A DNA stretch of 64,000 nt from Candidatus Gastranaerophilales bacterium (GCA_944323485.1 CALUSR010000004.1:1-64000), one strand, 5' to 3'. Numbered from the stretch's first letter, positions 16,826 through 24,870 are shown. Notes: a model not told the origin generated them from the sequence alone. A program made the numbers and translations.

Positions 16826-17590
16826 GTGTTTAAGAAATTTTTAATATATTTTTTGATTATATTTTTAGGGTGTTTTGTTTATACGGATGCTTACGGAGCA
16901 AAATCCTCAAAGATGAAAAGTCTTCCGGTTGAATACAATACTGATGACGGGATGATTATAAAAGGCAATTTGTTTATTCCGAAATCAAAAGAAAAAACAC
17001 CTGTTGTCATACTTTTGCATTCTCTCGGAGGAACTCAGAAAAACTGGGAAAAATTTCCTTATACTCTTGCTTCAAAAGGTTACGCAGTTCTTACTCTCGA
17101 TTTGAGAGGTCATGGACAGAGTATTTACAACAGAAAAATGCAACGGCGCTATTGGCAGAATTTTAATGCCGATATTTTTCGCAAATATCCGAAAGATATT
17201 ATCCTTGGCATTGATAATTTGAAAAACTACAAACAACTTGATTTATCAAGGGTTGCTATTATCGGTTCAGGAATCGGAGCAAATACGGCTGCGATTGCTG
17301 CGCCGATGAGAAAATATCAAATCAAAACTATTGTAATGATTTCTCCTACAGAAAAATTTTACGGTGACAGCATATTGTTGAAATTAGTTGACTATGGTGA
17401 CAGACCTGTTTTTGCAATAGCCGGCGAAAATGACAGGCTCTCCGTTGCTGCTGTTGATAAGATTTCAAAAATAGCACAGGGAGAATATAAAGAAATAGTT
17501 TATCCTCGTGGCGGCTCAGGGATTTTGCTTTATAAGAGTAAACCAGAGATAAAAACAGAAATTCTTAACTGGCTTGATGGAAGATTATAG
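16826..17590 (+). CDS. Exported alpha/beta hydrolase fold protein lacking catalytic Ser/His
   Basis: The GTG at 16826 follows an AAAGAGATGA ribosome site; the nearby ATG at 16819 stops at once. Residues 1-24 are a signal peptide. The hydrolase core is clear: VVILLHSLGG (60-69, oxyanion loop), LDLRGHGQS (91-99) and an elbow IIGSGIGAN (145-153). At the elbow, the nucleophile position of GxSxG is Gly149. The acid D203 (AGENDRLS) is present. The histidine position appears to be Ser231 (PRGGSGILL). It may be a non-catalytic binding protein. It overlaps or closely precedes the PHP gene. Confidence 0.8.
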   Translation: MFKKFLIYFLIIFLGCFVYTDAYGAKSSKMKSLPVEYNTDDGMIIKGNLFIPKSKEKTPVVILLHSLGGTQKNWEKFPYTLASKGYAVLTLDLRGHGQSIYNRKMQRRYWQNFNADIFRKYPKDIILGIDNLKNYKQLDLSRVAIIGSGIGANTAAIAAPMRKYQIKTIVMISPTEKFYGDSILLKLVDYGDRPVFAIAGENDRLSVAAVDKISKIAQGEYKEIVYPRGGSGILLYKSKPEIKTEILNWLDGRL

Positions 17591-17594
17591 ATTT

Positions 17595-18245
17595 ATGAAA
17601 AACTTTTTAGAGAATATTTCCGAGGATGAGTTTTTTTCAAAAGTAAATTTGCATCTGCACTCATGTGCTTCTGATGGTATGCTGAGTCCGAAAGAAATTG
17701 TTGCTCAGGCGAAGGCGAACGGTTTGAGAATGATATCAATTACTGACCATAACACAATGATGGCATATGATGAAATAGACCCGGAAGATAAAGATATCAA
17801 GATTGTTAAAGGTATTGAATTTGATTGTTGGGACGGGTATGTTTTTATGCATATTCTCGGATATGATGTTGATTTTGAGTGTGAAGAGCTCAAAAAACTC
17901 TATGCTCATCATAAGTGTTCGACAGAATATGACATCATACGTATTTTTCCGAAAAGAAGTGCCAAAAGAGTTATTCAGGCAATTAAAAAAGCAGGAGGTA
18001 TAGCGGTTGTCGCTCATCCATGTTGTATGTGGTCATTGAATATGGATAATACAATAAAACGTCTTGTATCATATGGTCTTGACGGGATAGAAGTGTATTA
18101 TCCTTACAGACGCCACAGACGAATTATTAAATTCTACGGATGCAGTGATATTAAAAAACTGGCTGAAAAGTACAGTTTGCTGAAAACAGGCGGGACTGAT
18201 TTTCATAAAGATGATTTATCTCATGATACTTTCAATTTTGTCTGA
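17595..18245 (+). CDS. PHP domain phosphoesterase
   Basis: The first metal motif NLHLHSCASDGMLSPKEI, the second motif ISITDHNTM, the mid HPCCMW region and the final GGTDFHKDD are those of stand-alone PHP phosphoesterases (RNase AM/3'-5' nucleoside bisphosphate type). It should hydrolyse a phosphate ester with two or three metal ions in the cytoplasm. The ATG at 17595 is preferred with GGAAG about 11 bases before; in-frame TTG 17574 and ATG 17577 would overlap the hydrolase gene and have no ribosome site. Its last 14 bases overlap the convergent thiE-like gene. Confidence 0.85.
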   Translation: MKNFLENISEDEFFSKVNLHLHSCASDGMLSPKEIVAQAKANGLRMISITDHNTMMAYDEIDPEDKDIKIVKGIEFDCWDGYVFMHILGYDVDFECEELKKLYAHHKCSTEYDIIRIFPKRSAKRVIQAIKKAGGIAVVAHPCCMWSLNMDNTIKRLVSYGLDGIEVYYPYRRHRRIIKFYGCSDIKKLAEKYSLLKTGGTDFHKDDLSHDTFNFV

Positions 18246-18816
18246 GTTTCTGAAGAATATCAGGATTGGTTTTCAGGATATTTTCATTTAGTGCAAAGCG
18301 TTTTATGCCCTGTTTTATCAAAAGATTAAGATTCGCTATGTTATCAGGTTCTAAAAAATACGGTATTTTTAGTTCTGATGTTTTATCAATCATGTTGTCA
18401 GAGAGTGTTATATAGTCAGCATTTTCTTTTATGGCTTCTGAAAGTTGTGAAAGATTTTTGACAGATATTCCGACTATTTTGTTATTTCCAAGAATTTCCA
18501 AGGCTGTATGAACACACAGGTCTTCTTCTTCAAGATGTACTCCGTCAGCCTCAAGAGCATAAGCTATATCAGCTCTTCCGTTTATGAAAAACAGGGCGTC
18601 AAACAGGGATGTCAGTTCTCTGAGTTTTCTTCCTATTTCTACAATTCTTTTTGGTGAAGAGATTTTATCTTTCAGCTGAACTATTTGCACTCCGTTGTTC
18701 AAAGCTGAGGCAACTGCGTTTAGAAAATCGTTGTCATTTTTCACTTTATCTGAAGATATTGTCAGATAAAGATTTTTATTTTTGAGAATAAGTTGTTTTA
18801 GTTTGTTGTTGTGCAT
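18232..18816 (-). CDS. ThiE-like thiamine phosphate synthase
   Basis: The barrel shows NGVQIVQLKDK (family VQLREK), FINGRADIAYALEADGVHLEEEDL-like strands (family INDRxDLAxAxxADGVHLGQxDL) and KIVGISVKNLSQL. The canonical GQxD is EEED and the GPIFPT phosphate loop is missing or strongly changed (ADYITLSDN). So it may not be a true thiamine phosphate synthase and could instead be a TenI-like regulator or a diverged enzyme. The ATG at 18816 is used; an upstream TTG at 18861 extends the frame by 15 residues. No ribosome site decides between them. It overlaps the PHP gene tail to tail. Confidence 0.7.
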   Translation of the reverse strand: MHNNKLKQLILKNKNLYLTISSDKVKNDNDFLNAVASALNNGVQIVQLKDKISSPKRIVEIGRKLRELTSLFDALFFINGRADIAYALEADGVHLEEEDLCVHTALEILGNNKIVGISVKNLSQLSEAIKENADYITLSDNMIDKTSELKIPYFLEPDNIANLNLLIKQGIKRFALNENILKTNPDILQKLRQN

Positions 18817-18901
18817 TTTGTTTTTTGAAAAATCATTTATACCTGAGTGATTATATAACAAAGATGCTTACTGATAAATTACTTTGGGCTTATTTTTTTG
18901 A

Positions 18902-19549
18902 ATGAAGCTTAAAAATTTTGTGAATATTATGAAAAATCCGAGAGAATATTTTCAAAAAAATAAGTACAAAAATTCTGATACCTCTGATTTGGTTATAAAT
19001 GCACAAAGCGGAGATAATCTTGCTATGGATGAGCTAATTAGGAGATATGAGAGTTATATATATATGCGCTTATATCAACTTGACCCGCAGAATGAAAACA
19101 TCAAAGACCTTATGCAGGATGTAATGCTCAGGGTTGCCCGTTCTCTGAAAAGTTTGAAAAATCCGAAGCGTTTTCAGAGCTGGTTGAGTCAGATTATAAC
19201 AAATATATTCTTTGATGAGCTGAGGAAAAAAAGACGAAAGATGAATACCGTTTCTATTGATTCTTTTTTTTCCGAAGAGGAAGAAAATTCAAAAAACGAA
19301 AAGGAGTTAGAATGTCCTAAAGATTCTCCTGATAAATGCAGCGAAGCTTCAGAGATGAAACGTATAATCAGACGTGCCATATCGGAACTTGAAGAACCAT
19401 ACAGGGCGGCAATTGTTTTGAGAGAGCTGCAAGGATTTTCTTATGATGAAATAGCAAACGCAACAGGTGCGTCTGTGGGCACCGTAAAATCACGGATAGC
19501 CCGTGCAAGACAAAAATTGCAAACAAAACTCAAGGATTATTTACAATAA
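18902..19549 (+). CDS. ECF-type sigma-70 family RNA polymerase sigma factor
   Basis: The 215-residue protein has region 2 (about 36-105: ELIRRYESYIYMRLYQL, DLMQDVMLRVARSL, RFQSWLSQIITNIFFDELRK) and region 4 (about 158-205: ELEEPYRAAIVLRELQGFSY, then EIANATGASVGTVKSRIARAR). The linker of about 35 acidic residues is longer than usual. There is no region 1 or 3, so it belongs to the ECF group. A soluble zinc-finger protein follows ten bases later and is its likely anti-sigma factor. Its target promoters are unknown; the repeated GCAA-N17-TTTTTATA element in this window is one candidate. Confidence 0.92.
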   Translation: MKLKNFVNIMKNPREYFQKNKYKNSDTSDLVINAQSGDNLAMDELIRRYESYIYMRLYQLDPQNENIKDLMQDVMLRVARSLKSLKNPKRFQSWLSQIITNIFFDELRKKRRKMNTVSIDSFFSEEEENSKNEKELECPKDSPDKCSEASEMKRIIRRAISELEEPYRAAIVLRELQGFSYDEIANATGASVGTVKSRIARARQKLQTKLKDYLQ

Positions 19550-19559
19550 GGAGATAGTG

Positions 19560-19757
19560 ATGAATACAGAATGCGAATATATACAGAGCAGAATGCATGA
19601 GTATTTTGATGACGAGCTTGACTATGAAATGAGTTTGAGGATAAAGAAACACCTCGAACACTGCAGCGAGTGCAGAGAAATTTATGAAAAAATTTCAAAA
19701 CTGAGTAATTTGATAAAACAATCGTTCAACTCTTCATCAGAGTCCATCAGTTTGTAA
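19560..19757 (+). CDS. Zinc-finger (ZAS-type) anti-sigma factor, soluble
   Basis: The ATG at 19560 has an excellent AAGGAG nine bases upstream, so the longer frame from 19503 is not used. The 65-residue protein holds the HxxxCxxC zinc motif (HLEHCSEC) after an amphipathic helix (MHEYFDDELDYEMS), the layout of the zinc anti-sigma domain. There is no membrane segment, so it is a cytoplasmic form. Such proteins trap their cognate ECF sigma and may sense redox through the Cys ligands. It is co-transcribed with the sigma gene. Confidence 0.85.
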   Translation: MNTECEYIQSRMHEYFDDELDYEMSLRIKKHLEHCSECREIYEKISKLSNLIKQSFNSSSESISL

Positions 19758-19759
19758 AG

Positions 19760-19788
19760 AAAATAAAAACTGCCGTTTTTTCCGGCAG
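19760..19788 (-). terminator. Minus-strand terminator (46-residue gene)
   Basis: CTGCCG (19770-19775) pairs with CGGCAG (19783-19788). Read on the minus strand the stem is followed by TTTTTATTTT, a proper Rho-independent signal. It ends the transcript of the small gene at 19843-19983. Confidence 0.75.
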
Positions 19789-19842
19789 ATCAAAATGTAA
19801 TGGATTATGGTTAATCGACGATATTTGATGTTTTAGGTTGGA

Positions 19843-19983
19843 TTAGTTTTTATCGTCTTCAGGAGATTTTTTATGCTTGCTGTGTTTGCAAATATGTTTT
19901 ATGCTCATATTTTTTGATGAGAGCAAAAGAGCTTCATATTTTTTTATGTACTCATCGATTTCTTTAATAAAAGAGCAGGTCAT
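19843..19983 (-). CDS. Small basic His/Cys protein, 46 residues
   Basis: This short frame has AAAGGA seven bases before its ATG, a sigma-70-like promoter with a palindrome upstream, and a hairpin terminator downstream. Together these make it a credible gene. The protein begins MTCSFIKEIDEYIKKYEALL, and its C-terminal half is rich in His, Lys and Cys (HICKHSKHKK). The His/Cys content could bind metal. It matches no family I know. The palindrome between promoter and start suggests control by a dedicated repressor or autoregulation. Confidence 0.6.
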   Translation of the reverse strand: MTCSFIKEIDEYIKKYEALLLSSKNMSIKHICKHSKHKKSPEDDKN

Positions 19984-19998
19984 TCTTTTATCCTTTAT

Positions 19999-20056
19999 GT
20001 TAGTTCGGGCTAACAATTTATATAATAAATGTAAGGCATAACTAACATTTTGTCAA
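19999..20056 (-). promoter_or_regulatory. Promoter with 16-bp palindromic operator
   Basis: On the minus strand TTGACA (20051-20056) and TACATT (20028-20033) are 17 bases apart. Downstream lies GTTAGCCCGAACTAAC (19999-20014), with perfect 5-base arms, and a further GTTAG half-site lies between -35 and -10 at about 20043. The arrangement looks like a repressor-controlled promoter for the 46-residue gene. The regulator is not identifiable here. Confidence 0.55.
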
Positions 20057-20092
20057 GAGTTTTTTTAAGGAATGAGAAAATCTGTTATAATC

Positions 20093-21058
20093 TTATGAAA
20101 AGTCGATTAGGACTTTCAGGACTCCTTTTTGTTTTGCATATTCAAAAGCATCCAGCGCATCATCAGCTTTGAAGATTTTTGAAACCATTGATTTTATGCC
20201 CATTTTATTTTTTGAAAGATAGTTGATTGCCGGTTTGAACTGACCGCAGCGGGAACCTAAAACTGTTATTTCATCGATTACTACAGGTGCAAGATTCAGC
20301 GGTTTATCGGCAGCAACTGTGCTTTTCAGAACAAGAACGCCTCTCGGTTTTGTTAGAGCAAGCGCTGTTTCAAATCCGTTTACAGATCCTGTTGCTTCTA
20401 TTACAACATCGTATTCTTTTTCTATTTTGAAGTCTTTAAACAGGACAGTGTCTACATTTTCTTTTTCGGCTATAGCGAGTTTATCGCTGTGTTTTCCGAC
20501 CATTGTAAGAAAACATGGGATTTTTGAAAGAGCAAATGCGATTGAGAGTCCAAGTTTGCCGTCGCCCAATATGACAACTCTATCCATCGGTTTGATATGA
20601 AGCTGCTCAAGAATTTCAAGTGCTGCAGCAAAAGGTTCCACCAGCACTATTTCTTCATCGCTCAGGTTATCCGGGACAACAAAAAGAGTTTCTACAGGCA
20701 TGTTGATGTAGTCAGCCATACAGCCGTCTTTTCTCCAGATACCGATGGTTTTTCTGTTCGGACAATGTCTTTGCAGTCCTTTTGCACACCATTCACAGTT
20801 ATTGCATCCTGCGCTTATTTCCCCGACGACTCTTTTTCCGATAAGAGATTTATCGTCAGAGTTTACATCCTCTACTACGCCGACAAATTCATGTCCGAGA
20901 ATGCCGTTAAATCCCATATATCCCTTGATAAGCTCCATATCGGTATTACATATTCCGGCATATTTTATTCTTACCATTGCTTCATTCGGAGCAAGGGTCG
21001 GTTTTTCGTAGTTTTTATTCAATTTGAGTTCGTTATCTCTGAATTCGACAGCTCTCAT
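20093..21058 (-). CDS. Zinc-dependent MDR alcohol dehydrogenase
   Basis: The 321-residue protein is a medium-chain dehydrogenase. Catalytic zinc ligands are Cys37 (AGICNTD) and His56-Glu57 (GHEF). The structural zinc lobe has Cys85, 88, 91 and 99 (CNNCEWCAKGLQRHC). The Rossmann fingerprint is VVILGDGKLGLSIAFAL. It should oxidise or reduce an alcohol or polyol with NAD(P). The substrate is unknown; threonine/sorbitol dehydrogenase-like branches are closest. It lies 13 bases after ubiE on the same strand, so the two may be co-transcribed. Confidence 0.9.
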   Translation of the reverse strand: MRAVEFRDNELKLNKNYEKPTLAPNEAMVRIKYAGICNTDMELIKGYMGFNGILGHEFVGVVEDVNSDDKSLIGKRVVGEISAGCNNCEWCAKGLQRHCPNRKTIGIWRKDGCMADYINMPVETLFVVPDNLSDEEIVLVEPFAAALEILEQLHIKPMDRVVILGDGKLGLSIAFALSKIPCFLTMVGKHSDKLAIAEKENVDTVLFKDFKIEKEYDVVIEATGSVNGFETALALTKPRGVLVLKSTVAADKPLNLAPVVIDEITVLGSRCGQFKPAINYLSKNKMGIKSMVSKIFKADDALDAFEYAKQKGVLKVLIDFS

Positions 21059-21071
21059 ATTTTACTCCTTT

Positions 21072-21749
21072 TCATTTTTTCATAATCTGTGAGGATATTA
21101 CACCAAACAAAAAATCATGTCTTCTCTCAAATTTAAAACCGTAGTTTTCAAAAGTTTTTATGAGTTCATCAGGAGATTTGAACGTTTTTTTTGATTCAAG
21201 CAGATAATCATAGGGTATTGAGTTTTTGTAGAATATTTTTACCAGAGGAGGAACTATGAAGTCAAAAATTTTGTCCGCAAAATTTGAACTTTTTCCAAAA
21301 TCAAGGTGCATAAAAATTCCGTCTTTTTTCAGAACTCTATAGATTTCCTTGAGGGCTGAGTTCTGATTTTCGATGTTTCTTAATCCGAAGGATATAGTGC
21401 AAACATCAAATGAATCATTATCAAAAGGAAGAGATATGCAGTCAGCTTGCAAGAATTTTATGTCATAGTTTTTGCTTTTATTTTTAGCAATTGATATCAT
21501 CTCATGAGAGAAATCTATGGCGGTGATATCTGATGATGGGAATTCTTTTTTAAGATAAAGTGCTATATCTCCTGTTCCCGTACATAAGTCGAGAATCTTT
21601 GAGTTTTCATTCAGCTTTAGTTTTTTGACAGCGAGTTTTTTAATTTTTTTATGCATCCCGAGTGATATGAGATTATTGTTGAAGTCATATCTCTCTGCGA
21701 TAGTATCAAACATTTTTTGTATAAGATGAGGTGATTTAGAAAAGTTCAT
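21072..21749 (-). CDS. ubiE: Demethylmenaquinone/ubiquinone C-methyltransferase
   Basis: The 225-residue protein has the UbiE/MenG signatures: MFDTIAERYDFNNNLISLGM at the start, SAM motif I ILDLCTGTGDIALYL and SFGLRNIENQNSALKEIYRV. It methylates the quinone ring in menaquinone (or plastoquinone-like) synthesis at the membrane. No other quinone genes are in the window. In an anaerobe it implies a small quinone-based electron chain or a diverged methyltransferase. The menG name would be equally valid. Confidence 0.88.
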   Translation of the reverse strand: MNFSKSPHLIQKMFDTIAERYDFNNNLISLGMHKKIKKLAVKKLKLNENSKILDLCTGTGDIALYLKKEFPSSDITAIDFSHEMISIAKNKSKNYDIKFLQADCISLPFDNDSFDVCTISFGLRNIENQNSALKEIYRVLKKDGIFMHLDFGKSSNFADKIFDFIVPPLVKIFYKNSIPYDYLLESKKTFKSPDELIKTFENYGFKFERRHDFLFGVISSQIMKK

Positions 21750-21790
21750 AGATCGTTCTCAAAATTATGCTGTTATGAAATAATTATACC

Positions 21791-22136
21791 AGAGAAAGCA
21801 GCTGAACGGTCGCGGGCAGAGATGCCTGAGGAAAGTCCGGGCACTAGAGGGCAGACCGCCGGATAACGTCCGGTGCAGGTGACTGTGAGGACAGTGCCAC
21901 AGAAATGATGACCGCCGATGGAGCGTTAGCTTACAGGTAAGGGTGCAACGGTGGTGTAAGAGACCACCGGCGATATCGAGAGGTATCGGCCAGGTAAACC
22001 CCGGTTTAGTGCAAGGTTGAATGAAAAAATAAGGTGACCCGCCGTTTTTCGAAAAACCGCTAGAGACAGCCGGCAACGGCTGTTCGAGATAGATGACCGT
22101 TTAAAACAGAACCCGGCTTACCGGCGGCTTTCTCTT
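21791..22136 (+). ncRNA. rnpB: RNase P RNA, bacterial class A
   Basis: The hallmark GAGGAAAGTCCGGGC lies at 21829-21843, and the 3' conserved ACAGAACCCGGCTTA at 22107-22121. The ends pair as P1: AGAGAAAGC (21791-21799) with GCTTTCTCT (22127-22135), followed by a T run that acts as terminator. The length (about 346) is normal for class A. It is the catalytic RNA that matures tRNA 5' ends. It lies in opposite orientation to ubiE; a reading frame on the other strand here is an artefact. Confidence 0.95.
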
Positions 22137-22296
22137 TTTTATAAAAAGCTTTTTCTCATTTAGAGGAATGATGTATATTATTAGTCGCTTTGAGTGGAAC
22201 GAAAAGTCTTTAAGTCCTAAAATCTGTATAGGCTGTCAAAAAAAATTCTTCATAGATATAGATATATAAGAACTTATTTTATGAAAGGGCTTATAT

Positions 22297-22635
22297 ATGA
22301 ATATTAATCCTGTAAGTAATGTTTCTTTCAAAGGAAGGCTTCCTATTGATAAGGTTATGGAGAAGCCGTTTTTTGAACTTACTCCTGATGAAATGGCAAG
22401 AGGGATATCAAAAGCAGCGAGAGAACATCTTCAAAGTACAACACGAATATCAGGAGATGAACTCGTAAGAAAATTGAATGAAGAATATTTATTCACAAAA
22501 AAGACGCCTTTTCATATAGGCGCATTTTTCCTTGATAATACTTCTAAAGGTTTGATGTTTGTTACTCCCGAGTATAGAGGAAAAACTTTCCGGGAAGTAA
22601 TAGATTCGGCTTTAGAGAAACTATCAAAAAAATAA
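22297..22635 (+). CDS. Small lineage-specific protein with NVSFKG motif
   Basis: The 112-residue protein begins MNINPVSNVSFKGRLP. AAAGGG stands eight bases before the ATG. The rest is a compact alpha/beta-looking domain (TPDEMARGISKAAREHL, then GKTFREVIDSALEKLSKK). No signal peptide or membrane segment is seen. An SF(K/R)G motif close to the N-terminus also occurs in the partial gene at 63797. It matches no family I can name. GGAACGAAAAG upstream (about 22196) is weakly ECF-promoter-like. Confidence 0.7.
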   Translation: MNINPVSNVSFKGRLPIDKVMEKPFFELTPDEMARGISKAAREHLQSTTRISGDELVRKLNEEYLFTKKTPFHIGAFFLDNTSKGLMFVTPEYRGKTFREVIDSALEKLSKK

Positions 22636-22636
22636 G

Positions 22637-22897
22637 TTAGTCTTCTATAATAAATTCCTGGTCTCTTGCTGCTTCTTCTATAAGTTTGTATGTCATATAA
22701 GCACCGAGAGCTACAGCTTTCGGGTCAAGTGATGTTTTGTTAGCAGCTTCGATGATTGCTGTATTTATTTCAGGGTTTTCATCTTTGATGTAGTGAATCA
22801 TGGATTTTCTCCAGGTGTTCACGTCTTTGAATATAATGTCGAAAATTTTTCCTGAAACTTCTTCTGAAATTAGCGGTAACAATGTTCTGCTCTCCAT
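22637..22897 (-). CDS. Hypothetical helical protein, 86 residues
   Basis: The protein is acidic and wholly helical in appearance, with no cysteine, signal peptide or membrane segment. It begins MESRTLLPLISEEVSGKIFD and ends EEAARDQEFIIED. Its stop is one base from the stop of the convergent FKG-motif gene. No family is recognised. An adaptor or regulatory role in the cytoplasm is possible. Confidence 0.6.
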   Translation of the reverse strand: MESRTLLPLISEEVSGKIFDIIFKDVNTWRKSMIHYIKDENPEINTAIIEAANKTSLDPKAVALGAYMTYKLIEEAARDQEFIIED

Positions 22898-22958
22898 ATT
22901 TGAATGATATAAATAATTATATATCAGATATTATATATTATATAATATTTTTTGCAAA

Positions 22959-22993
22959 AAAAATCGACCCTATAAACTACAGGGTCGGTTTTT
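22959..22993. terminator. Bidirectional hairpin terminator
   Basis: A 13-base arm (22959-22971, core TCGACCCT) pairs with 22981-22993 with one G-T pair and a nine-base loop. It is followed by T runs on both strands and lies just past the stop of the minus-strand hpf gene. Confidence 0.88.
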
Positions 22994-23009
22994 GTATATT
23001 AGAAAATAT

Positions 23010-23384
23010 TTATTCAACGACAGCTTCTTCAGCGTTAGCAGCTTCCTCTTGAGAAGAAGTTCTGATTGAATCATTTTTGGTTTTGCCTTTGAGTTGTTTT
23101 TCTTTGTGTTTTTTGACCTGTCTGTTGAGTTTATCAGCAACGAGGTCTATACTTGCATACATAGACTCTGCTTCTTCAGACACGCAAACAGTTGCGCCTG
23201 CGAGTTTGCAGGTAACTTCAGTAATATGATTTTCTGATACACTCGGGTTTTTGATTACTCCGAGAGTAACTTCTATTTCAATAATCTGGTCATAGTGGTT
23301 TGCTATTCTCCCGATTTTTTCTTCTACATAGTCTTTGATAGCTTGAGTAATAGTGATATTACGCCCATTAATTTTTAGTCTCAT
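23010..23384 (-). CDS. hpf: Ribosome hibernation-promoting factor (HPF/YfiA)
   Basis: The 124-residue protein has the S30AE fold: RLKINGRNITITQAIKDYVEEK, then a beta-rich middle with VTCKLAGATVCVSEEAESMYASID-type strands and KLNRQVKKHKEK. It binds the 30S decoding centre and keeps resting ribosomes inactive. The residues after about 100 are a disordered Ala/Glu tail, and the long-HPF dimerisation domain is absent. It therefore resembles short HPF/YfiA rather than the long form common in Cyanobacteria. It is monocistronic, with a strong terminator. Confidence 0.92.
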   Translation of the reverse strand: MRLKINGRNITITQAIKDYVEEKIGRIANHYDQIIEIEVTLGVIKNPSVSENHITEVTCKLAGATVCVSEEAESMYASIDLVADKLNRQVKKHKEKQLKGKTKNDSIRTSSQEEAANAEEAVVE

Positions 23385-23600
23385 ATGAGCATCCTCCGTG
23401 AAATATTACAACTTTTTGATTATAACTTATATTTTACCCTTTTTAAAGCTCTTTTTAACAAAAAACACAAAAAAATTAAAAAAAATTATTCAATCGAAGT
23501 AACTTATGGTAAGATTATTTTCTGATAAATAAGTTATTTTTTAGATGTATGGATTAGTTTATCTGACGACATTAGTGAAAGTTTATGAGGTAAAAGAAGT

Positions 23601-24857
23601 ATGGCAGATGTTAAAGCACTTTACTCTGATTATGTAAAAACTCTTGAAACATATATTATGTTCAGGATTGCTCAAGAAACGACAAGACTGACTCCGGAGT
23701 TGACAAAGAAAGGCAGAGCTCCGATTAAGCTGAGTATGGGAGCACCTGCTCAAAGACCGCCTGAGTTTGTAATTAATGCTCTGACAAAGGCAATGGAAAC
23801 AGACAGTATGCACACTTATTCTTCAACAAAGGGTGAGATGTTTTTCCTCGAAGCGGTTGCAGAAAGAATGAAAAAACGTTTTGGAGTCGATATTGACCCG
23901 AAAACAGAGGTCTTTTCTTTAATCGGTTCAAAAGAAGGTCTTGCTAATATGTTCAGAACAATAGTCAATCCTACTTTGAACGAAAAAGAACAGGATATAA
24001 TAATGATTCCTGACCCTGGGTATGCTTCATATAAAGAACAGATAAAGGTAATAGGAGGATATGCTTATTCAATACCTCTGACAAGAGAAAACAACTATAT
24101 GCCTGATATGGAAGAAGTTCTTGCTCAACTTGAAAAAGACGGATTTTCAAAGGATAAAGTCAAAGCTGTAGTTGTTAACTATCCGAACAATCCTCTTGGA
24201 GCTACTGCTACTTTGGATTATCTAAAAAGTGTTGTTGAATTTTGTTTGAAACATAACTATCTGCTGGTCAGTGATGTTGCTTATGCTGATATGTTCTTTG
24301 GAGGAGAAGAAGCTCCACATAGTATTTTTGAAGTGGAAGGGGCAAAAGATATTGCTATAGAATTTCACAGCTTCAGCAAACCTTATGCTATGACAGGCTG
24401 GAGAGTCGGCTGGGCTTGCGGTAATGCTGATGCCGTTTCTATTTTGGGCAAGTTGAAGTCAACGGTTGATACAGGTGTATTCAAAGCTATACAGAAAGCA
24501 TCAGCCGAAATTCTTGTTTCAAAAGAAGGCGATGAATATATTGAAAAGAGCAACAAGAACTATGAAATCAAACAAAAAATTATTACTGACGGATTCAGAG
24601 AGCTTGGATGGGATATTGACTCTATGAATATACCGAAAGCTACATTCTATCTGTGGCTTCCTATCCCGAAAAAATACAAAACATCAGTAGAGTTCTGTCA
24701 GGATATACTTGAAAAATCAGGTATTGTTCTTGTCCCTGGGTCAGGATTCGGACGTTACGGGGAAGGTTTTTTCAGACTGTCTTTTGTTGCATCTGATGAC
24801 AATTTGAGAGAGGTTATCAAAAGAATGAAAGAAGACGGCTTCTATTTTGATAAGTAG
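23601..24857 (+). CDS. dapL: PLP aminotransferase, LL-diaminopimelate aminotransferase type
   Basis: The 418-residue fold-type I aminotransferase has MGAPAQRPPEFV near residue 46, VVNYPNNPLGA (191-201), Asp225/Tyr228 (SDVAYAD) and the PLP lysine K260 in HSFSKPYAMTGWRVG. The overall pattern matches the DapL/ALD1 group, which converts tetrahydrodipicolinate straight to LL-diaminopimelate for lysine and peptidoglycan. DapL is typical of Cyanobacteria and their relatives. Related aspartate/alanine aminotransferases cannot be fully excluded. It is a single gene with its own terminator. Confidence 0.75.
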   Translation: MADVKALYSDYVKTLETYIMFRIAQETTRLTPELTKKGRAPIKLSMGAPAQRPPEFVINALTKAMETDSMHTYSSTKGEMFFLEAVAERMKKRFGVDIDPKTEVFSLIGSKEGLANMFRTIVNPTLNEKEQDIIMIPDPGYASYKEQIKVIGGYAYSIPLTRENNYMPDMEEVLAQLEKDGFSKDKVKAVVVNYPNNPLGATATLDYLKSVVEFCLKHNYLLVSDVAYADMFFGGEEAPHSIFEVEGAKDIAIEFHSFSKPYAMTGWRVGWACGNADAVSILGKLKSTVDTGVFKAIQKASAEILVSKEGDEYIEKSNKNYEIKQKIITDGFRELGWDIDSMNIPKATFYLWLPIPKKYKTSVEFCQDILEKSGIVLVPGSGFGRYGEGFFRLSFVASDDNLREVIKRMKEDGFYFDK

Positions 24858-24870
24858 TATATTTTAAAGA

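Noticed and set aside
21765-22076. A 103-residue frame on the minus strand
   Set aside because: It lies antisense to the RNase P RNA, whose conserved motifs and P1 pairing explain the sequence; the frame has no ribosome site or protein-like composition.
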